DNA from: Crocinitomix sp.
GTDB lineage: Bacteria > Bacteroidota > Bacteroidia > Flavobacteriales_D > Crocinitomicaceae
Assembly: GCA_013138735.1 (NCBI GenBank)
Contig: WTCE01000045.1
Coordinates: 1 to 64,000, forward strand
DNA length: 64,000 bases
Direction: 5' to 3'
Positions 8,009-15,021 of this stretch are shown in pieces. The position numbers and the translations under genes are program-made. The notes below the pieces were generated by a model. That model searched no databases. It was not told the DNA's origin and was given only the letters and a program-made list of their open reading frames with translations. How positions within the stretch are numbered: position 1 is the first letter of the stretch; every line of letters begins with the position of its first letter.

Positions 8009-8539
8009 ATGGAAAAAGGACTACTAGAAAAAACAGGGAAACCGCTCGATCATTGGATCGGAATAGTACAGGCATCTAAAATTGAAAAACACAAAGCAAT
8101 AATGGATTTCCTAAAATCGGAACATGGTTTCAGTCATGGATTTGCAAATTTTGTTGCTCTAAAATCGCGAAAAGCTGACGCTGGTTCAATAGACAATGTA
8201 GACTTACTCATAAATCAGTACAAAGGAAAAGAGCACTTAAAATCAATCTATGACGACCTACTTTCTAAGGTCAATGAATTTGGAACTGATATAACAATAA
8301 CACCAAAAAAAGATAGTGTTAGCTTTATTCGAAAGAAACAGTTTCTATTAATAAAACCAGCCACTAAAACGCGAATTGATATGGGGTTAAAACTGAAAGG
8401 CAAAGCGCTCACAGAGCGTCTTGAGAATTCTGGTCCATTTGGCGCAATGTGCACACATAGAGTAAAAATAAGCGCATTAGAAGAAGTTGATGCTGAACTT
8501 CTTGAATGGATAAAAGAAGCTTATGAAAAATCGGTATAA
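8009..8539 (+). CDS. DUF4287 + DUF5655-type protein
   Basis: About 176 residues. The frame is open from 7952, but family-like sequence starts at ATG 8009 (MEKGLLEKTGKPLDHWIGIV), so that start is used. Residues 1-65 match the DUF4287 pattern (TGKPLDHW, then HGFSHGFANFVAL). Residues 80-175 match the DUF5655-type pattern (YDDLLSKV, SFIRKKQFLLIKPATKTRID, LDMGLKLKG-like). These two domains are often joined in small cytoplasmic proteins of accessory and cassette regions, and the function is unknown. No signal peptide or membrane segment is visible. The gene continues the series of solitary + strand genes. Confidence 0.75.
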   Translation: MEKGLLEKTGKPLDHWIGIVQASKIEKHKAIMDFLKSEHGFSHGFANFVALKSRKADAGSIDNVDLLINQYKGKEHLKSIYDDLLSKVNEFGTDITITPKKDSVSFIRKKQFLLIKPATKTRIDMGLKLKGKALTERLENSGPFGAMCTHRVKISALEEVDAELLEWIKEAYEKSV

Positions 8540-8606
8540 TTGAATAGAAATAATTGGGCGTTCCAATAAGCAATAGAACATAAAATGCTTTTCCTATCTA
8601 CTAATG

Positions 8607-8652
8607 ACTAATTTTTCAATAGCACCAAAATGTTGAACAATGAAAAATTAGT
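8607..8652. repeat. 12-bp perfect inverted repeat
   Basis: ACTAATTTTTCA (8607-8618) and TGAAAAATTAGT (8641-8652) are perfect complements with a 22-nt loop. It lies about 60 nt before the alpha/beta hydrolase gene. The stem is AT-rich and no T-run follows, so an operator or cruciform is as likely as a terminator. The segment just before it, TGCTTTTCC followed by CTAATGACTA, recurs near 10559-10590. Confidence 0.45.
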
Positions 8653-8712
8653 TCGTTACCTTGCAATTTAATCCAACTAGTTTCAAATCCAATAATCAAG
8701 CAATCACAATAA

Positions 8713-9600
8713 ATGAAACAAAGCTTCACCTATTATATTACACTATTTGTTATTAAACTAAAAGGTTTGAAAAAGGCCTTTAGTCAAGACCCAATTGATT
8801 TCAAAAAAATAAGAAAAGAAGACGTTTACCATCCAAAAGGGAAATTCTTCAAGCAGAAACACGTCCGAAATTTTAAAATATCAAACACGGCTATAACCGA
8901 AGTCGGACAAAATAATGGAGCCAAAAAACTATTAATATTCATTCATGGTGGTGCTTTTATTTCTGGTCCATCAAAAATTCATTGGGATGCTGTTCAAGAA
9001 ATCTATAAGGCCACAAATCAGACCATTTGGTTGTGCAATTATCCAAAAGCTCCTGAAAACAAGATTTCAGAAATATCAAAAAATATCGATTTAATATACG
9101 CTACTGCTTTAGAGCAATATCCAGCCAATCAAATTTCAATTATTGGCGACTCTGTGGGCGGAACTTTAACTGCAGCCTTAACACAGAGACTCGTGAAAAA
9201 TAAGATTGAATTACCCAATAAAATCATCCTTATTTCTCCTGTTATGGACGCCAGTTTATCTAATTCTGAAATAGAAAAGATAGATCCTATTGACCCCATG
9301 TTATCTAAAGCAGGTGTGCTTAGTGCAAAAAAAATGTGCGCCGAGAATGATGATTTAACAAACAGTATGATTTCGCCTTTGTATGGCAGCTTTGAAAATT
9401 TTCCGCATACCATTTTATTTATCGCCGAAAATGACATCACTTATCCAGATCAAAAATTGGCCATTGAAAAATTAAATCAAGCCAAGGTTAATCTTGAAGT
9501 CATTGTAGGAAAAAACATGCCACATATTTGGCCATTTCTTCCAGTTATGAAGGAAGCAAAAGAAGCGTTGAAAGAAATAATTATAAGGTTGAAGAATTGA
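8713..9600 (+). CDS. Alpha/beta hydrolase, HSL/steryl-acetyl-hydrolase-like
   Basis: 295 residues with an alpha/beta hydrolase fold of the hormone-sensitive-lipase type. The oxyanion motif HGG is in FIHGGAFISG near residue 78. The nucleophile elbow is GDSVGG near residue 144. The catalytic Asp is probably in AENDITYPD near residue 240, and the His in MPHIWPF near residue 270. The family hydrolyses small carboxylic esters such as acetylated alcohols, and the substrate here is unknown. The N-terminus has a mildly hydrophobic stretch (TYYITLFVIKL) but no clear cleavage site. It stands alone, with interspersed repeats on its downstream side. Confidence 0.82.
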   Translation: MKQSFTYYITLFVIKLKGLKKAFSQDPIDFKKIRKEDVYHPKGKFFKQKHVRNFKISNTAITEVGQNNGAKKLLIFIHGGAFISGPSKIHWDAVQEIYKATNQTIWLCNYPKAPENKISEISKNIDLIYATALEQYPANQISIIGDSVGGTLTAALTQRLVKNKIELPNKIILISPVMDASLSNSEIEKIDPIDPMLSKAGVLSAKKMCAENDDLTNSMISPLYGSFENFPHTILFIAENDITYPDQKLAIEKLNQAKVNLEVIVGKNMPHIWPFLPVMKEAKEALKEIIIRLKN

Positions 9601-9650
9601 TTTGTCCTCTAATTGATGGATTCAATTGCTATAAATAAAGTGACAAAAAG

Positions 9651-9768
9651 TCAATGGCACGCGGATAACGCAGATTGAGCAAATTTTCACTGATTTTTTT
9701 ATGCAAACGATTCAAACATATTTACATTCTTAGATCTGCCAATTAGCTGCCTGATCAGTGTTCTCTAT
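9651..9768 (+). repeat. Interspersed repeat, copy 1
   Basis: Begins TCAATGGCACGCGGAT, continues GATTGAGCA, TTTTCACTGATTTTTTT, and ends with AGATCTGCC and CTGATCAGTGTTCT. It is closely related to 10291-10400 and 10415-10539. It lies upstream of the GxxExxY gene. Confidence 0.75.
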
Positions 9769-9863
9769 ATTCTCATTGTTCTATAATCGTCAACATTCTT
9801 TGAGATCAGCTGGAGTTCATCACATAATTGTTTAATTTAATGATTTGATATTAACCCAAAAAT

Positions 9864-10247
9864 ATGTCAGACAAAGAATTTTTACATACAGGACTTACCA
9901 ATAAAATTATCAAAGCATACTTCACGGTTTACAACGAGCTAGGATTTGGATTTCTCGAAAAAGTGTATGAAAATGCCTTATTTCTTGAACTCAGATCTAT
10001 GGGATTATTCGTCCAAAAGCAAAAACGCATTACCGTTTTTTATAATGAGACAGAAGTAGGCGAGTATTATGCAGACTTAATTGTTGCGGATAAAATTATT
10101 ATTGAATTAAAAGCTATGGAGTCGCTTTGTGAGGAACACGAATATCAGTTGACCAACTATTTAAAGGCAACTAAGATCGAAGTTGGATTGCTTATGAATT
10201 TCGGTAGGAAACCTGAATTTAAACGTAAAATATTTTCAAACAATTGA
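9864..10247 (+). CDS. GxxExxY family protein
   Basis: 127 residues with the name-giving motif GFLEKVY near residue 30 and a PDDEXK-like core, EYYADLIVADKIIIELKAME, near residues 68-88 with D...ExK. No signal peptide is present. The family is abundant in Bacteroidota and its biological function is not established; nuclease activity is inferred from the fold. It commonly lies within interspersed repeats, as here: related repeats of about 110-125 nt lie on both sides (9651, 10291, 10415, 10542), and a tetranucleotide run starts 6 nt after the stop. This suggests a self-spreading or repeat-associated unit. Confidence 0.88.
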   Translation: MSDKEFLHTGLTNKIIKAYFTVYNELGFGFLEKVYENALFLELRSMGLFVQKQKRITVFYNETEVGEYYADLIVADKIIIELKAMESLCEEHEYQLTNYLKATKIEVGLLMNFGRKPEFKRKIFSNN

Positions 10248-10253
10248 ATGATA

Positions 10254-10284
10254 GACTGACTGACTGACTGACTGACTGACTGAC
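10254..10284 (+). repeat. Tetranucleotide tandem repeat (GACT)n
   Basis: Seven full GACT units plus GAC, uninterrupted, starting 6 nt after the stop codon of the GxxExxY gene. Such runs change length by slippage. Here it lies outside the coding frame, so it would not switch this gene on or off. Confidence 0.92.
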
Positions 10285-10290
10285 GCATAG

Positions 10291-10400
10291 TCAATGGCAC
10301 GCGGATGACGCTGATTGAGCAGATTTTCACTGATTTTTTTTGTAATCCATTTTAGAATTTTAAACTCTGTGATCTGAGCTATCAGTGTTCTAAACTGAAC
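10291..10400 (+). repeat. Interspersed repeat, copy 2
   Basis: Begins TCAATGGCACGCGGATGACG, shares GATTGAGCAGATTTTCACTG and the T-run with copy 1, and ends GCTATCAGTGTTCTA. It lies just downstream of the GACT run. Confidence 0.75.
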
Positions 10401-10414
10401 GACTTTGCCAATAA

Positions 10415-10539
10415 TCAATGGCACAGAGATAGTACTGATTCTCACGGATTTTTTTGTGCAAACTATACAAACATATTTGCACGATTAGATCTGCGTAAAA
10501 TCTGCCTGATCTGCGTTATCAGCGTTCTATAGACTGAAT
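10415..10539 (+). repeat. Interspersed repeat, copy 3, with a partial fourth copy
   Basis: Begins TCAATGGCACAGAGAT, contains TCTCACGGATTTTTTTGTGC, and ends ATCTGCGTTATCAGCGTTCT. It is more diverged at its left end than copies 1 and 2. A truncated fourth copy starts at 10542 (TCAATGGCACAC) and runs into a segment like 8586-8613. The rest of 10248-10600 is made of these repeats and holds no gene. Confidence 0.7.
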
Positions 10540-10600
10540 ACTCAATGGCACACAAAGTGCTTTTCCTTTCGACTAATGACTAGTGACTAACGACTATTAC

Positions 10601-11377
10601 TTATTGCCCAATCTCTAGCCTCTCAAAATAAGCCCTCATCAGCAACATCCTCGATCCATACCAAGAGAACATTTCACCATCTACCAAATGAACCTTCGCG
10701 TTTGTGAATTCACGAAACTCCTCCAGATGCTCGTCCTTAAAAGGAAAGGGCTCTGAACTCAATAAAATATGATCGGGATTGAGTTGTGAAATTTCCTCCT
10801 TTGTGATTTCTTGATAACGTTGCTCCGGGTCTGATATTAAATTGGTGAAACCCAAACGTTGAATGATATGACCAATAAACGTATTTGGTCCAACCACCAT
10901 ATACGGCTTTGACCAAATAAAATAAAGCACCGTCCCACTTAATTGCGGTAAACTTTTAAAATCTGCTTGAACTATTGAAGCGAGTTCAATTGCTGCAGCG
11001 TGTCGCCCAACCATTTCCCCAACATCCTCAATCATTTCGCAGGCATCTTCCACATTAAAAATATCACTCATATAAACTGGATAGTCGGCCATTAAGCGAT
11101 CCAGATCTTCTTTTGAATTTTCTTCTTTATTGGCTATAATTAAATCGGGCTTTAAGGCTGCCAATTTGTCGAAACTGACATTTTTGGTGCCCCCTACCCG
11201 TGTTTTATTCCGAAACCATTCATTGGGATGGATGCAAAATTTAGTAATGCCTACAACCTGGTCATCACAGCCTAAATAATAAAGTAGTTCTGTTTGGGAA
11301 GGTACCAAAGAAACAATCCGCTTTGGCGTATTTGCCAAGCGGATTGTTCTATTCATTTGATCTCTTAATTCAATCAT
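10601..11377 (-). CDS. Helical-backbone metal receptor (BtuF-like) protein
   Basis: 258 residues of the periplasmic-binding-protein-like fold used for cobalamin, haem or siderophore binding (BtuF/FecB type). It starts with PKRIVSLVPSQTELLYYLG, the standard first lobe. The long linking helix spans about 105-135, and the second lobe contains YMVVGPNTFIGHIIQRLG. There is no signal peptide and the start is fixed by direct abutment: its ATG (11375-11377) touches the stop of the upstream enzyme gene (11378-11380). It may therefore work in the cytoplasm, or the family name may mislead about transport. Co-translation with a cystathionine beta-synthase-like enzyme is the main contextual clue. Confidence 0.78.
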   Translation of the reverse strand: MIELRDQMNRTIRLANTPKRIVSLVPSQTELLYYLGCDDQVVGITKFCIHPNEWFRNKTRVGGTKNVSFDKLAALKPDLIIANKEENSKEDLDRLMADYPVYMSDIFNVEDACEMIEDVGEMVGRHAAAIELASIVQADFKSLPQLSGTVLYFIWSKPYMVVGPNTFIGHIIQRLGFTNLISDPEQRYQEITKEEISQLNPDHILLSSEPFPFKDEHLEEFREFTNAKVHLVDGEMFSWYGSRMLLMRAYFERLEIGQ

Positions 11378-12739
11378 TTACGCTATTGCGTTGATTAAGT
11401 CATGTCTTGTTACAATGTGATGCACACCTTCGCCCATATCGATTAATACAGCTGGCACTTGCTTATTCACATTTTTTGAAATTTCTTCAATTGTAGCATT
11501 TGCATGCAAAACTGGTAAAGGAGCATGCATCACCTGGCTCAACGGAAAATCCATTGTTGCCGCATTCTCGATAATAGCTTGATATAAATGAGAATCATCA
11601 ACAAATCCAGCAATCACACCATCCTTTGTCACCGGAATTTGTGAGATATTATATTCCTTCATTTTTGCAACGGCGTGAGAAACTAATTCCTCAGAACCAC
11701 ACATCACTAATTTTTTATCTCCATGTTGCCCAACTAAATCAGCAGCATTTTTAAATCCTTCATCTAAGAATCCGCGTTCACGCATCCAATCATCATTAAA
11801 CATTTTACCGACATAACGACTTCCGTGGTCATGGAAAAGTACAACAACTATGTCGTCCTCTGTAAACATATCCTCCATTTGCAATATACCTGAAATCGCA
11901 GAACCTGCAGAATTCCCAACAAAAATGCCTTCTTCTCTAGCAATTCTTCTTGTCATTACGGCCGCATCTTTATCCGTCACTTTTTCAAAATGATCAATAA
12001 TAGAAAAGTCCACGTTTTTTGGTAATATATCTTCTCCAATTCCTTCTGTGATGTAAGAATAAATTTCGTTCTCATCAAAAATACCCGTTTCGTGATATTT
12101 TTTAAATACTGAACCATAAGTATCGATACCTAATATTTTAACATCAGGATTTTGCTCTTTCAAATATTTCCCTACACCAGAAATTGTTCCACCGGTTCCT
12201 ACACCAACAACAAAATGCGTTATTTTTCCATCAGTTTGATCCCAAATCTCAGGACCTGTTTGTTCGTAATGCGCTATTGCATTAGAAGGATTATCATATT
12301 GATTTACATACCAAGAGTTCGGCGTTTCAACTGCCAATCTTTTCGACACTGAATAATAAGATCTTGGATCATCAGGATCAACGTTTGTAGGACAAACAAC
12401 AACTTCAGCTCCAACGGCTCTAAGAATGTCCATTTTCTCCTTACTTTGTTTATCACTTAAAACACAAATTAACTTATAGCCATATTCAATACATGCTAAT
12501 GCCAGACCCATTCCTGTATTACCAGAAGTTCCTTCTATAATCGTTCCACCAGGCTTAATTAAGCCTTGCGCTTCGGCATCTTTAACCATTTTCAAAGCCA
12601 TTCTATCCTTTACAGAATTTCCTGGGTTTGTGGTTTCCACTTTCGCCAAAAAAGTTCCTTTAAGCGACTTTGTAAGTCTATTCAACTTCACCAATGGCGT
12701 GTTTCCTATTGTCTCTAGAATATTATTGTAGTACTTCAT
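11378..12739 (-). CDS. Cystathionine beta-synthase-like PLP enzyme with CBS pair
   Basis: 453 residues. Residues 1-320 are a fold-type II PLP enzyme of the cysteine synthase/cystathionine beta-synthase group. The PLP lysine is K44 in NSVKDRMA, the substrate loop is EGTSGNTGMG, and the phosphate-binding loop is GVGTGGTISG. Residues from about 335 to the end are two CBS motifs (SHAVAKMKEYNISQIPV, then the segment around VMHAPLPVLHANATIEEIS). The domain order equals eukaryotic-type CBS without its haem domain, so it should condense serine or acetylserine with homocysteine, sulfide or a similar thiol. The exact substrate cannot be read. The CBS pair suggests adenosyl-ligand control. It is the first gene of a two-gene operon. 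Confidence 0.87.
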   Translation of the reverse strand: MKYYNNILETIGNTPLVKLNRLTKSLKGTFLAKVETTNPGNSVKDRMALKMVKDAEAQGLIKPGGTIIEGTSGNTGMGLALACIEYGYKLICVLSDKQSKEKMDILRAVGAEVVVCPTNVDPDDPRSYYSVSKRLAVETPNSWYVNQYDNPSNAIAHYEQTGPEIWDQTDGKITHFVVGVGTGGTISGVGKYLKEQNPDVKILGIDTYGSVFKKYHETGIFDENEIYSYITEGIGEDILPKNVDFSIIDHFEKVTDKDAAVMTRRIAREEGIFVGNSAGSAISGILQMEDMFTEDDIVVVLFHDHGSRYVGKMFNDDWMRERGFLDEGFKNAADLVGQHGDKKLVMCGSEELVSHAVAKMKEYNISQIPVTKDGVIAGFVDDSHLYQAIIENAATMDFPLSQVMHAPLPVLHANATIEEISKNVNKQVPAVLIDMGEGVHHIVTRHDLINAIA

Positions 12740-12791
12740 TCTCTTGTATTTGTGCGTGCAAATTTAGTTAATCTCATCCAGTCTTTGAGGC

Positions 12792-12990
12792 GATTCCAAA
12801 AAAAAGAGGTTTGTATGATTACAAACCTCTTTCTAGCGGGATTAAATCTTGATTATTTATAATCGTTCTAGTTCATTAATTCTCTGTTACGGACACGTTT
12901 TGGATCTGTATCACCCAATCTCTTTCTACGATTTTCTTCGTACTCAAAATAACTTCCGTCAAACCAATAAACGGTTGAATCATTATCAAA
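12792..12990 (-). repeat. Duplicated 3' end of ettA, diverged copy
   Basis: This segment repeats 15022-15218 in the same orientation. It covers the ettA terminator and the last ~40 codons of ettA. By eye about nine in ten positions agree across the coding part. Encoded residues such as DSTVYWFDGSY and YEENRRKRLGDT match the ettA C-terminus with about six substitutions in 40. To the right, similarity stops near 12990. Confidence 0.85.
12803..12832 (-). terminator. Rho-independent terminator, duplicate of the ettA one
   Basis: A 13-bp stem AAAGAGGTTTGTA / TACAAACCTCTTT with loop TGAT. Read on the minus strand it is followed by a T-run (A-run at 12798-12805 on the + strand). It corresponds to the terminator at 15033-15062. 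Confidence 0.8.
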
Positions 12991-13125
12991 TCCCTTACAT
13001 AAGAAACCAAATTCTAGCCCAGGCCAGCAATATTCTAAATGAAACCTGCAGTATTCTAGTTTATGAAAAAAGGGCATATTAAATGCACTAGATTTGTGAC
13101 AGCATTGACCCAATACGATTTCCAT
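12868..13125 (-). pseudogene. ettA C-terminal remnant
   Basis: A minus-strand frame of 85 codons whose last 40 codons copy the ettA C-terminus and whose first 45 resemble nothing. Without the ABC domains it cannot act as EttA, so it is treated as a displaced gene end left by insertion or duplication of the islet between 12991 and 15021. The unrelated upstream part is probably non-coding sequence that happens to be open. The remaining bases to 13298 hold the inverted repeat at 13181 and otherwise nothing I can name. Confidence 0.7.
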
Positions 13126-13180
13126 TTTTTGGAATAATCACAATGACTAACTTATTTATTTGACATAATACACCAAGGAT

Positions 13181-13203
13181 TATTGGTTGAAATAGAACCA
13201 ATA
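13181..13203. promoter_or_regulatory. Operator-like inverted repeat before the peptide gene
   Basis: TATTGGTT (13181-13188), 7-nt spacer, AACCAATA (13196-13203): a perfect 8-bp palindrome about 95 nt before the peptide gene start. It has the size and symmetry of a dimeric repressor site. No regulator gene lies in the islet, so control by a chromosomal factor would be needed. TAATATTG at 13215-13222 could be a weak -7 element just after it. Confidence 0.4.
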
Positions 13204-13298
13204 TATTCCATATAATATTGCGCGATACAACAAAGATGGGAAGCCGAAAATTTCTTTGTTAAGATAATCAGAGTAGGCAAAATTTAAATATCAAAATT

Positions 13299-13454
13299 AT
13301 GAAAACGATTAAAAAAGCAAATATTCTTTCGACTGAGGAACAATCATTATTAAGAGGAGGTAGAAGAATCTATAAAATTGGAGATAAAGTAGTTTCTAAA
13401 GAAGAATACAAACAAACTGTTCAAGACGCCACTGGCAGTGCTTCTGAGCATTAA
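13299..13454 (+). CDS. Candidate double-glycine leader precursor peptide (51 aa)
   Basis: A short gene, ATG 13299 to TAA 13452-13454, of 51 residues. The N-terminal 21 residues form a leader ending LSTEEQSLLRGG, the pattern of double-glycine leaders cleaved by C39 peptidase/ABC exporters and of Bacteroidota natural-product precursors. The predicted core of 30 residues begins RRIYKIGDKVV and ends DATGSASEH. It has no Cys, is rich in Lys, Glu, Asp and Ser/Thr, and so would suit side-chain ligation rather than thioether chemistry. It is followed directly by a strong terminator and by a ligase-like gene pair. No exporter or peptidase is present in the islet. Function is inferred from the leader and context only. 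Confidence 0.7.
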   Translation: MKTIKKANILSTEEQSLLRGGRRIYKIGDKVVSKEEYKQTVQDATGSASEH

Positions 13455-13461
13455 AAAAAAG

Positions 13462-13486
13462 ATACTCCCCTTCGGGGGAGTATTTT
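13462..13486 (+). terminator. Strong terminator/attenuator with UUCG loop
   Basis: ATACTCCCC, loop TTCG, GGGGAGTAT, then TTT. This is a 9-bp stem closed by a C(UUCG)G tetraloop, preceded by an A-run. It lies between the peptide gene and the next start codon (13490), only a few bases away. It should give abundant short peptide message and limited read-through into the enzyme genes. Confidence 0.9.
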
Positions 13487-13489
13487 AAT

Positions 13490-13900
13490 ATGATGATTTT
13501 CAAATTAATAACCCAACTCGTTACCAATGAGCTTCATTTGGGTAGATTAAATCCGTATAATGCAACTATTGTATTCAAGACTACCAATGAAATATCGTTA
13601 AACGATAAAAAACGATTTTGTATTATTTTAGATTTAGTGAGATCCTTAATTGCTCATTCTTTACTAAAACAAGAGGGGCAGAACTTGTCCTTATTTGGTA
13701 TCACATATAGTAATCTGGACAACGATCAGCTGATGAAAATTCTTGCAGATAACATTCCTAATACCAATGATTATTTCAACTTTATATTTAGTAAAATTGA
13801 TAATGCAATTGCCTTTAAATCAATCATAAATAAGTTAGACGAAAAAGAAATAATGAAACTATTTGAGGATGCAGAACGAAAATTACTCCTTTCTAAGTGA
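13490..13900 (+). CDS. N-terminal part of an IucA/IucC-like ligase (136 aa)
   Basis: 136 residues, no signal peptide. On its own I would not name it. It has the order seen at the N-terminus of NIS (IucA/IucC) siderophore synthetases: an opening helix pair (KLITQLVTNELHLG), a strand region, a long segment YFNFIFSKIDNAIA, and a final helix FEDAERKLLL that resembles the family's EAEQ.LLFGH segment. It ends where the next frame, shifted by +1, takes over (overlap 13869-13900). I infer that it is the N-terminal domain of a split or frameshifted ligase. An independent small partner protein is the alternative. Its ATG lies 4 nt after the terminator. Confidence 0.55.
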   Translation: MMIFKLITQLVTNELHLGRLNPYNATIVFKTTNEISLNDKKRFCIILDLVRSLIAHSLLKQEGQNLSLFGITYSNLDNDQLMKILADNIPNTNDYFNFIFSKIDNAIAFKSIINKLDEKEIMKLFEDAERKLLLSK

Positions 13901-14939
13901 AAGAATTACAGATTCAAATATTGAAACGGATCTTTTTTTACTAAATTCCGATCCTATTTTTGTTACAGCACCTCAGGCTGATGATCTTAAAAGGGACGAG
14001 CTACTCTTAAAATTCAAACAACGTGTCTGGGAAATTCCAGACAATTACTGTGACGAATTAACGCCATATTACTCCATCTACTATGATGAAATTGAGGATA
14101 ACACATCCTTTTTCATGCATGACATGATATATCAAGATCAATTTAAAAATAGAATGCCATTGGAAGATTCGCTTTCGTGTAAGCCAACGCTATCTTTCAG
14201 AACCTTAATATATGACAGTAATAGCCATATCAAGTTTGGAATCCCGCTCTTTTACGGGAAAATGATGCGGCTAAATTCAAAAAATGAAGTCTTGACCTCC
14301 CTTTACCTCTCCGATTATATTCAAAGTTTGCCTAAAATTAAGAAGCTCGACTTTTTTATGGAATTTAAAGGATACAGTATGCTTAATCTAGAAAATTTTA
14401 GCGTTTCTTACAGAAAAAGAGAATGCCTTGAAGAAATAATTCCCGTGAGCTGTTATTTCAATAAAATTTTAAATCATTCGAATGGAAATGCCAGTGACAG
14501 ATTGGAACGAACCTTCCATTTTTTATCCAATTTTTTCCATGATTTTAATGGGATCTATCAAGATTTGAAATTGGCTGGATTGGGCTTAGAAATTCACGGA
14601 CAAAACCTTTTAATAAAATTGGATGCAGAAGGGATTTCTAAAGGAGAATATGTTTATCGTGATCTCGGGAATTGTACTATAGAAACCGAAACACAAAAAA
14701 AGCAAACAAGTTTGAATGATTATTATAAATCAAACTATACTTACGATTTTGATGCAAGTAAATTAGCCGATTCAAATTATTATATCTGGCAGAATTACAG
14801 GACCTTTTTTTTATGTTTTTTCATCTATAATTTAAACGAATTTGTTGTCCGAGAAAAGCTGCGTATTAATGTCTACACATGGTTCGAAAAAATGATTGAG
14901 GAGCTACCAGAAATAAAAGGGATTTATTGCGCCGAATGA
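13869..14939 (+). CDS. IucA/IucC (NIS synthetase)-like ligase, main part
   Basis: 356 residues from ATG 13869; a TTG six bases earlier is less likely. Family signs include PTLSFRTL near residue 96, followed by HIKFGIPLFYGKMMRLNS, which corresponds to the family's 'S.RTL...HLKL.L...' region. Near residue 242 LEIHGQNLLIKLD followed by YRDLGN matches the conserved EAHGQN and RD motifs of the active site. NIS synthetases adenylate a carboxylate and join it to an amine or alcohol. This one is much shorter than the usual ~600 residues even when added to the preceding 136-residue frame. Beside a leader peptide it may act on a peptide rather than citrate, which is inference. Confidence 0.65.
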   Translation: MQNENYSFLSERITDSNIETDLFLLNSDPIFVTAPQADDLKRDELLLKFKQRVWEIPDNYCDELTPYYSIYYDEIEDNTSFFMHDMIYQDQFKNRMPLEDSLSCKPTLSFRTLIYDSNSHIKFGIPLFYGKMMRLNSKNEVLTSLYLSDYIQSLPKIKKLDFFMEFKGYSMLNLENFSVSYRKRECLEEIIPVSCYFNKILNHSNGNASDRLERTFHFLSNFFHDFNGIYQDLKLAGLGLEIHGQNLLIKLDAEGISKGEYVYRDLGNCTIETETQKKQTSLNDYYKSNYTYDFDASKLADSNYYIWQNYRTFFLCFFIYNLNEFVVREKLRINVYTWFEKMIEELPEIKGIYCAE

Positions 14940-15021
14940 CTTTTTATAAATTCATAATATTCTATTACGATAACCCAATTTAACCTGAATTTTAACCGTA
15001 ACACACACCAATCATTGGATT

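Noticed and set aside
1-8712. Calling the region a confirmed integron array
   Set aside because: Only one attC-like fold is visible and no integrase gene lies in the window.
10236-10445. A 69-codon minus-strand frame across the GACT run and repeats
   Set aside because: It translates repeats (SVSQSVSQSV from the GACT run) and is almost surely non-coding.
12849-13082. A 77-codon + strand frame over the ettA remnant
   Set aside because: It is the reverse strand of duplicated ettA coding sequence and has no features of its own.
13863-13868. TTG start two codons before the ligase ATG
   Set aside because: ATG 13869 is close and conventional; nothing supports the TTG.
13869-13900. Programmed +1 frameshift joining the ligase frames
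   Set aside because: I see no known slippery context such as CTT TGA C and no stimulatory structure, so it is kept only as one option.
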